A stretch of 32,803 nucleotides of DNA. Origin: QHXN01 sp032162705 (GTDB lineage: Bacteria; Acidobacteriota; Blastocatellia; Pyrinomonadales; Pyrinomonadaceae). Made by a program: the position numbers and the translations under genes. The notes under the pieces are model-generated. The model saw only the letters and a list, made by a program, of their open reading frames with translations. It did no database searches and had not been told where the DNA came from. Shown piece by piece: positions 27,745 to 32,803 of the stretch. The first letter of the stretch is position 1. Every line of letters begins with the position of its first letter. The stretch covers positions 1-32,803 of the forward strand of contig JAVRON010000029.1 of the NCBI GenBank assembly GCA_032162705.1. Reading direction: 5' to 3'.

Positions 27745-28365
27745 TCAACTCTTCCCGCCCGCGCCCAACGTCGCGTGCCCCTCTGTCTCCGCGCCAAGCC
27801 CTAATGCCGTACGCAGCTTCTCGATTGAGCGAAACAGAGACTTCTTTACCGAACCCGCGGAGCAGCCCAGCAACTCCGCAACCTCCTGGCAGGTCATCCC
27901 CTCTCGATGCTTGAGCAGGAAGATCAAGCGCTGCTGCTCGGTCAGCTCGCCCAGCGCGCGCATGACGCGCCCGACCATAATCCCGCGTTGGAAGTCGTCC
28001 TCCGCCGTTTCACTCGCCAGACCGCGCGCGAGCGTCTGCTCGTCGAGAAGTTCTTCAAGGCTGTCGAGCCTCACGTTGGTCTTAACCTCTTCGCGCGTCA
28101 CGGTCATCGCCCGCCTGTGATTGAGAAATGCGTTGACCATGATCCGTCGCAGCCACGTGTAGAAGCTCGACTCGAAGCGGAAGCCGCCGAGCGAGCGGAA
28201 AGCTTTCAACCAGACTTCCTGTGAGAGGTCTTCGGCGTCTTCCCGCTGTCGGCAGTAATGGAGCGCGAGGGCGTAGACGCGCCGCTCGTAGTCTCGCGCG
28301 AGCCGGCAGAAGGCGTCGATGTCGCCGTCTTGCGCGCGCCGGATCAGTTCGTGCTCACTGGTCAA
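27745..28365 (-). CDS. ECF-type RNA polymerase sigma factor
   Basis: A 206-residue sigma-70 family protein with region 2 (about 18-85: FCRLARDYERRVYALALHYCR, EDAEDLSQEVWLKAFRSL, FYTWLRRIMVNAFLNHRR) and region 4 (about 135-190: LTEQQRLIFLLKHREGMTCQEVAELLGCSAGSVKKSLFRSIEKLR). No regions 1 or 3, as normal for ECF factors. It directs RNA polymerase to a stress or envelope regulon. The TTG at 28365 is preceded by GGGG. The adjacent downstream membrane protein with an anti-sigma-like N-terminus is its probable regulator. No ECF-type promoter that would show autoregulation is certain in the 220-bp gap upstream. Confidence 0.93.
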   Translation of the reverse strand: MTSEHELIRRAQDGDIDAFCRLARDYERRVYALALHYCRQREDAEDLSQEVWLKAFRSLGGFRFESSFYTWLRRIMVNAFLNHRRAMTVTREEVKTNVRLDSLEELLDEQTLARGLASETAEDDFQRGIMVGRVMRALGELTEQQRLIFLLKHREGMTCQEVAELLGCSAGSVKKSLFRSIEKLRTALGLGAETEGHATLGAGGKS

Positions 28366-28501
28366 CTATGGAATCCCCGGGGCAAGCTCGTTATCAGAGA
28401 CACGGCGGCGCGAATTCGGTTGGCGTTTCGGCCAAAGAAATTTTGTGCTCTGATGAGGATTGCAGCCGGGAAGGTTGGATTGGCGACGACGCCGGAAAGT
28501 G

Positions 28502-28541
28502 AAAGGCCGGCCACAGGTATGACCCCGCGCCGGCTCTTTCG
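28502..28541 (-). terminator. Putative terminator downstream of the DUF3352 gene
   Basis: On the minus strand AAAGAGCCGGC and GCCGGCCTTT (about 28541-28531 and 28512-28503) form a stem with a loop of about 18 bases, followed by a T-rich CTTTCACTTTCC. It lies about 45 bases after the DUF3352 stop and separates that unit from the sigma factor gene. The remaining gap to 28366 holds no recognisable feature. Confidence 0.5.
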
Positions 28542-28585
28542 TTGATGAATCAGCCTTGCCGTCGTTAACGGATTGGGTTTAGCGT

Positions 28586-30289
28586 TTACTCACCCGCGTT
28601 CTCCTTCGTCTCGTGCCCGAACCTCGACGTGATGCCCGTCAACAGACGCGGGAACGTGCCGAGCGGCGTGCGGCTCTCGACGTAGAAGCCGTCGGCCTGC
28701 GTCAACCCGAACGCGAAACTCGGTCGAAGCGTGGCGACCTGCCCCTCGGTCTTAAACTCCTGCTCGCCGCCTTTGAGCGTGCGCCCGAGCCGGTTCAGAT
28801 AGTCTGCGTTCGTATTGAAGTAGACGAACTGCGCCGGGCTTGTAATCTGCGCGACGGCCTCCTGATAAGCCGCGCTCGACTTGAGCGAACGCCCGCCCTG
28901 CGCCGTGTCGATGACGCGCTCGACGGCTGCTCCCTTGCCGCTCGCGACGAAGTTGCCGCCGACGAAGGCGTATTCAAGCTCGTGCCCACCCTCGCCCGCA
29001 ATCTGGTGAATCGAGACGCCCTTGTAATCGCGCTCCGCGGTCGCTCGCTTCTTGCTCTCGGCGAACTTCAAGAGCGCACGTGCGAACGCTCCCTCGTCCT
29101 TCAGGTTGAGGATGACGACGCCGCTCGGCCCATCGCTCGCCGTGCCTCCGGTCAATTGCGCGGCGCAGAACTCCGTGCCGATTGCGCCGACGATCTCACC
29201 ACGGAAGTCAACGCCCGTCTTCTCCGTGAACTCCGCGAGCGCGTCCGTGGGGCTTTTCTTGCCCGACTGCTCGGAGAGTTGCTGTGCGAGCGAGAGCATC
29301 TGGTCAAAGGTCTGCGGGGCGTTGGCGACCGATGCGTCGAAAGCCTGCACCGCCGTATCCGGTACGAGCGCGAGCAACGCGGCTTGCGTCGGCGGGTTTG
29401 CGGCGACGGTGGCGAGCACGCCGTCTCTGTTCGGCGCAACCACACTGAAGCGCTCGACGACGCGTCCCCCCTCGAACGCGCTCGTGAAGGCGACCGACTG
29501 GACGCTGCCCGCGCCCGTGCCGTGGAAGAACTGGCGGAAGGCCGCGATCTTCTCATTGACCTTCTCATTTTCGACGCCGGGCACGCTGTCGATCAGTCGC
29601 GTCAGCGCCGCGCCGTCGAGGAAGCCGAACATGCCGTCGACCGCTTTGGAGTTGGCGCGCGCGTGTGCGAAGGTCTGGTTGGTTTCGAGCGAAGGGAGTT
29701 TCCCTGCGCGCACATCGAGCACGCGCCTGACCGCCTCGCCCGTGTTTGAGACGACGAGCAGTTCATTCACATACGCGTAGGTGAAGCGGTGGACGCCGGG
29801 ACTGCTCACTTCGTTGACGGTCACGTCGTTGTACTTCTCGGTCTTGGTCTCAACGCCCTTCGACTGACCGTCGCGCACGAAGCGCAGCACGCGGTTCTCG
29901 AAGGTGCGACGCGCCTCCCAGCCGTCGAACTTAGCGACGACGACGAACTGCGGCTCGGGCTTGCCCGACTCGCTCGCGCCGACGCCGAGCATCGCCACGG
30001 CGTAGCTGGCGTCGAGCGCGCCCGCATGGTTGGCACCGATCATGAAGAGCGAGCTGGCCGCAGAGTTCTCCTTCGAGAACTCGCGCCACGCTTCACTCTC
30101 GATGACCTTGAGCGCCTGCGCGCGCAGGTCGTTGACCTCGATGAAGCCGACGGTGTCAGCCGGGAGCAGACGCTCCAGCCGCGGGTTCTCGGCCTTCGTC
30201 GGTCGCGCGAACTGCGCCGCCGCCACGCCCCCGACAACGAGCAGCGCCACCGCCACGATGATGAAAGTCTTGCTTTTCAGTCTTTCCAC
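28586..30289 (-). CDS. DUF3352-like exported or membrane-anchored protein
   Basis: A 567-residue protein of unknown function resembling DUF3352. A hydrophobic segment (about 8-26, TFIIVAVALLVVGGVAAAQ) after a basic start is a signal peptide or anchor. LERLLPADTVGFIEVNDLRA and later repeats of the form FAFVG/YVNELLVVSNTGEAVRRVLD are typical of this family, which repeats a half-domain: compare the segments near 165-190 and 440-465, both ending in a V-x-RV-x-D motif. GTG 30289 has a GGAGG six bases upstream. It follows an ABC permease gene and probably shares the leftward transcript through a heptamer repeat. No catalytic motif is recognisable. Confidence 0.82.
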   Translation of the reverse strand: MERLKSKTFIIVAVALLVVGGVAAAQFARPTKAENPRLERLLPADTVGFIEVNDLRAQALKVIESEAWREFSKENSAASSLFMIGANHAGALDASYAVAMLGVGASESGKPEPQFVVVAKFDGWEARRTFENRVLRFVRDGQSKGVETKTEKYNDVTVNEVSSPGVHRFTYAYVNELLVVSNTGEAVRRVLDVRAGKLPSLETNQTFAHARANSKAVDGMFGFLDGAALTRLIDSVPGVENEKVNEKIAAFRQFFHGTGAGSVQSVAFTSAFEGGRVVERFSVVAPNRDGVLATVAANPPTQAALLALVPDTAVQAFDASVANAPQTFDQMLSLAQQLSEQSGKKSPTDALAEFTEKTGVDFRGEIVGAIGTEFCAAQLTGGTASDGPSGVVILNLKDEGAFARALLKFAESKKRATAERDYKGVSIHQIAGEGGHELEYAFVGGNFVASGKGAAVERVIDTAQGGRSLKSSAAYQEAVAQITSPAQFVYFNTNADYLNRLGRTLKGGEQEFKTEGQVATLRPSFAFGLTQADGFYVESRTPLGTFPRLLTGITSRFGHETKENAGE

Positions 30290-30310
30290 GATGAACCTCC
30301 ATTAAGCCAT

Positions 30311-30398
30311 TGATAAGTGATGAGTGATAGGTGATAAGTGATGAGTGTGGTGCTGAGGAAAATCTTATCACTCATCACTCATCACTTATCACTTCCTA
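30311..30398. repeat. Inverted 7-bp tandem repeat, TGATAAG/TGATGAG family
   Basis: The left arm (30311-30345) is TGATAAG, TGATGAG, TGATAGG, TGATAAG, TGATGAG. The right arm (30364-30391) is CTTATCA, CTCATCA twice, CTTATCA, then the degenerate CTTCCTA to 30398, which contains the permease stop (TAG at 30398-30396). This family is related in sequence to the tract at 9895-9974, over 20 kb away. Confidence 0.92.
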
Positions 30399-31211
30399 CT
30401 TCATCTCCTTGCGCGCGAAGAGATACTGCGACGCGAGGTAGAGACCGGTCGAGATGAGCAGCATGCCGAGTATCGGCGCCAGCTCCAACCGGCCATAGAA
30501 TTCGAGGTTGACGCCGCCGTCGCCCGGGCCGCCCGAGGTGCGCGCGGCGCGGCTGATGACCCAGTCGATAAGGTTGCTGCCGAAGTAGTAGAACATCAGG
30601 ACGAGCGAGACCGCGCCGGCGATGACCGCGATCCACCACTTCTCGAACCAGACCGAGAAGAGGAACGTCGCCGAGTAGACCATCAACGCGATGACCATCG
30701 TCCACACCGTCCCACGCAGGCCATTCGACGCGACCAGCGCGAACGCGCCCCACGAGCCGGAGAGCGTCACGTTCGACGCCGCCGCGGCCGTCACGAGGTA
30801 AACGGCGGCGAGCGTCGAAAGGATGGAAAGCCCGACGCACGTCACCGTCTGCACCGCCCCCACGCCATACTTGAAGAGCAGGACGTGCCAGCGCCGGACG
30901 GGGCGCTCGAAGAGGAAGAACATGCTGCGGTTGTCCAGCTCCGCGCCGATGGAGCCGACCGCGAAGAACGCGAGCAGGAACAGCCCCGCCGTGATGAGGA
31001 AGCCCGACTGGAAGACGAGCGCGAACTCCAAGACCTGCGCCACCACCGAGTCGGAGAGCGCGTAGAGGTCGAAGCGCGCGCTCTCCCTGAGCGCCATCGT
31101 CAACCCCGCGATGAAAAGAGGAATGTGGAAGGCAAGCGCGAACGCCAGCCACTTCCAACGCGTCTCGCGCCACTCCTTCCAGAGCATCGCTTTCCAAATC
31201 TCTTTCGTCAC
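30396..31211 (-). CDS. ABC transporter permease
   Basis: A 271-residue integral membrane protein with about six hydrophobic segments, for example WLAFALAFHIPLFIAGLTMA, LITAGLFLLAFFAVGSI, LSILSTLAAVYLVTAAA, WWIAVIAGAVSLVLMFYYF and LAPILGMLLISTGLYLA. The cytoplasmic motif ELDNRSMFFLFERPVRRWHVLLFKY is characteristic of ABC-2-type export permeases. The start is GTG at 31211, overlapping the ATPase stop as GTGA, so translation is coupled. The ATPase and the YtrA regulator precede it in the same unit. The substrate is unknown; YtrA-linked ABC systems often respond to cell-wall-active compounds. Confidence 0.92.
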   Translation of the reverse strand: MTKEIWKAMLWKEWRETRWKWLAFALAFHIPLFIAGLTMALRESARFDLYALSDSVVAQVLEFALVFQSGFLITAGLFLLAFFAVGSIGAELDNRSMFFLFERPVRRWHVLLFKYGVGAVQTVTCVGLSILSTLAAVYLVTAAAASNVTLSGSWGAFALVASNGLRGTVWTMVIALMVYSATFLFSVWFEKWWIAVIAGAVSLVLMFYYFGSNLIDWVISRAARTSGGPGDGGVNLEFYGRLELAPILGMLLISTGLYLASQYLFARKEMK

Positions 31212-32137
31212 GCCTTGGCCCTCCGCTCGCGCTCCGCGCGCACAGTGTTCACGAAGATGTCTTCCAAAGAGATCGGCAGCACCTCCGGATTCTTCACGCC
31301 GCGCTCGCCGAGCAGGCGCATCGTCTCGTCGCCAAAACCGTGGACGGTCAAGACCTGTTCGTGCCGCCCGTTCTCGACCATCAGCACGCCGGGCACGCTC
31401 GCCACTTCCGGTCGCATGCCGTTCGTCGCATAGCGCACGCGCTTATACGACGACTTGATCTCGTCGATGGTAGAGACCATCAGCAGTTCGCCCTCGTCCA
31501 TGATGCCGACGTAGTCCGCCACTCGCTCGACCTCTTCGACGATGTGCGACGAGAAGAGGACAGTCCTGCCTTCCTCTGCAATCTCCGAGACGATGTTCTC
31601 GATGAAGTCTCGGCGCACGATGGGGTCGAGTCCCGAAGTCGGCTCGTCGAGGATAATCAGCTCGGGATTGTAGGCGAGCGCCAGCAGCAGACACATCCGC
31701 GCACGATTGCCGCGCGAGAGCTGACGAACCTTCTTCTCCGGCGGCAGACTGAAGCGCTTCAGAAGGTCTGCGGCCTTCCGGTCGTCCCAACTGTCGTGGA
31801 AGGCGCGCGTGAATCTGATGCTCTCGGCGACAGTCATCCACTCGTAGAGGTATCGGTTCTCGGAGACGTATGCGACCCGCTTGCGAATCTCGATAAAGTC
31901 TTCGCCAAGCTGACGGCCAAGGACGCGTATCTCGCCGGAGGTGGGTTTCAGGTGGCCGACAATCATCTTGATGATCGTTGATTTGCCAGCCCCGTTGACA
32001 CCGAGCAGGCCGAAGACCGTGCCCTTGTGGACACGCAGGTCTACGCCCTTTACCGCCTCGAACTTCCCGTACGTGCGCCCGAGGTTTTGCGTCTCGACGG
32101 CGTAGTCTTCGGGCATGTACTCAACGTCTGGATTCAT
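31208..32137 (-). CDS. ABC transporter ATP-binding protein
   Basis: A 309-residue ABC ATPase. Walker A is GVNGAGKST (46-54), Walker B LIILDEP (160-166), switch histidine in FSSHIVEEVERV. The signature motif is LSRGNRA (140-146) in place of LSGGQ, common among YtrB/CcmA-like ATPases of ABC-2 exporters. The C-terminal 90 residues after the nucleotide domain (MDEGELLMVSTIDEIKSSYKRVR onwards) are a typical accessory region. The gene begins 66 bases after the YtrA-type regulator and overlaps the permease by 4 bases. Confidence 0.94.
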   Translation of the reverse strand: MNPDVEYMPEDYAVETQNLGRTYGKFEAVKGVDLRVHKGTVFGLLGVNGAGKSTIIKMIVGHLKPTSGEIRVLGRQLGEDFIEIRKRVAYVSENRYLYEWMTVAESIRFTRAFHDSWDDRKAADLLKRFSLPPEKKVRQLSRGNRARMCLLLALAYNPELIILDEPTSGLDPIVRRDFIENIVSEIAEEGRTVLFSSHIVEEVERVADYVGIMDEGELLMVSTIDEIKSSYKRVRYATNGMRPEVASVPGVLMVENGRHEQVLTVHGFGDETMRLLGERGVKNPEVLPISLEDIFVNTVRAERERRAKA

Positions 32138-32203
32138 GGCTCACTCTTGTTTGCGGCTTACATGTTCCCATCGACGACCGCTTACTTACATACGGTCTGC
32201 TGC

Positions 32204-32611
32204 TCACTTACCTACGGTTTCCGGCTCGCGCGCCCGGACGATTCTTTCGAGCACACGCTCGAAAGCTTCACGCAGCTCCTGCTCCCCGAGTCCGAGGTTG
32301 ATGCCCTCGACCAGCGCCTTCTCAATCATCTCGCTTAGAACCTTGCGCCGCTCATTTCTGGACACGCGGACGCCCTGGCTTGAAACGAAAGTGCCCGCGC
32401 CCTGTCGTTTGTAGATGACGCCTTCGATTTCCAGAGCGAGGTAGGCGCGCGCCACCGTGTTCGGGTTGACCGCAAGCTCCATAGCTAACTGCCGCACCGA
32501 TGGCAGAGGGTCTTCCGGCTGAAGCCGTCCCATCGCGACGGCCGTCTTTGTCTGCTGAACGATCTGCATATAAATCGGCAGACCGTTCGACGGATCAATG
32601 TTTACGAACAC
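32204..32611 (-). CDS. GntR family regulator, YtrA subfamily
   Basis: A 135-residue GntR-type regulator. The winged helix-turn-helix (about 10-75) contains PIYMQIVQQTKTAVAMGRL, LPSVRQLAMELAVNPNTVARAYLALE and GVIYKRQGAGTFV. The C-terminal part is short and helical (about 60 residues), as in YtrA regulators, with no effector domain. Start GTG 32611 is preceded by GGGGGAAG. A palindrome of two 8-bp arms lies 19-40 bases upstream and is probably its own operator, so it is likely an autorepressor of the downstream ABC genes. Confidence 0.92.
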   Translation of the reverse strand: MFVNIDPSNGLPIYMQIVQQTKTAVAMGRLQPEDPLPSVRQLAMELAVNPNTVARAYLALEIEGVIYKRQGAGTFVSSQGVRVSRNERRKVLSEMIEKALVEGINLGLGEQELREAFERVLERIVRAREPETVGK

Positions 32612-32629
32612 GCTTCCCCCGGCAGCGGA

Positions 32630-32651
32630 CTGTATTACTCAACTAATACAG
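32630..32651 (-). promoter_or_regulatory. Probable YtrA operator (perfect 8-bp palindrome)
   Basis: CTGTATTA (32630-32637) and TAATACAG (32644-32651) are exact inverted copies separated by six bases. The A/T-rich arms lie 18-40 bases before the GTG of the GntR gene and overlap where its promoter must be. GntR and YtrA operators typically have this form. Confidence 0.65.
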
Positions 32652-32689
32652 TGCCTCAGAATACGGGCCTCGTCAACAGCAAGTTTCAA

Positions 32690-32722
32690 AAAAAATCCGG
32701 CCACCCTTAGTTGGGTGGCCGG
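32690..32722 (-). terminator. Intrinsic terminator of a gene outside the window
   Basis: CCGGCCACCC (32697-32706) and GGGTGGCCGG (32713-32722) form a perfect 10-bp stem with a 6-base loop. On the minus strand it is followed by ATTTTTTTT, an excellent T-tract. It would end a leftward transcript entering from the right of the window and insulate the GntR-ABC unit. Confidence 0.88.
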
Positions 32723-32774
32723 AGTGAAACGGCGTGTGGCCGCAAGCACGACCGTCAGGGAGGGCGTATGGAAG

Positions 32775-32802
32775 GATGAACTCGGAACGATGAACGATGA
32801 AC
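32775..32802. repeat. 7-bp period repeat tract (partial)
   Basis: GATGAAC, TCGGAAC, GATGAAC, GATGAAC run in one phase to the window end, the start of another heptamer tract that probably continues outside. Confidence 0.75.
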
Positions 32803-32803
32803 T

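Overview
The window is high-GC bacterial chromosome, densely coded, with about two dozen protein genes, no rRNA, no recognisable tRNA and no phage or transposase gene. The gene content (a stand-alone B12-binding mutase subunit, an AtuA-type acyl-CoA pathway, a multidomain ElbD-like lipid enzyme, Uma2, an ECF sigma factor beside an anti-sigma/TonB fusion, a YtrA-ABC set) and the many inverted repeats built from CACAGAGA-type and 7-bp units suggest an Acidobacteriota genome, most likely class Blastocatellia. That placement is inference; no marker gene fixes it.

Layout. 45-1072 (+): B12-binding subunit of methylmalonyl-CoA mutase, overlapping a truncated enoyl-CoA hydratase-like gene. 1210-8814 (-): an acyl-CoA degradation block read leftwards: MCC/GCC-type carboxyltransferase, an exported Arg/Gly-rich protein, AtuA, a NUDIX hydrolase, the separate AtuA C-terminal domain protein, an epoxide-hydrolase-like enzyme, an enoyl-CoA hydratase and a GNAT. 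9236-18027 (+): HAD phosphatase, LarA-like DUF2088 protein, Uma2, a 1483-residue reductase/AMP-ligase/carrier/acyltransferase enzyme, and an SDR. 18228-20156 (-): a lipid kinase and a PlsC acyltransferase, followed upstream by metH (20171-23740). 24054-25885 (+): coaD and an aminotransferase. 26210-28365 (-): an anti-sigma/TonB fusion downstream of its ECF sigma factor. 28586-32611 (-): DUF3352 exported protein, ABC permease, ABC ATPase and a YtrA-type GntR regulator.

How it fits together. The left block looks like a branched-chain or isoprenoid acyl-CoA degradation route. The centre looks like a membrane-lipid locus: fatty acid activation, carrier loading, reduction to aldehyde/alcohol, acyl transfer, phosphatase, lipid kinase and a second acyltransferase. 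This is consistent with bacterial ether-lipid (elb-type) synthesis. The right end holds envelope signalling and a self-regulated transporter.

The most unusual feature is the intergenic DNA. Almost every larger gap is filled up to the flanking stop codons by inverted repeats. Nine tracts of unrelated sequence share a strict 7-bp period. A second family has terminal inverted repeats that carry the stop codons of the genes they abut. A third is a nested palindrome with perfect 31-bp and 29-bp arm pairs.
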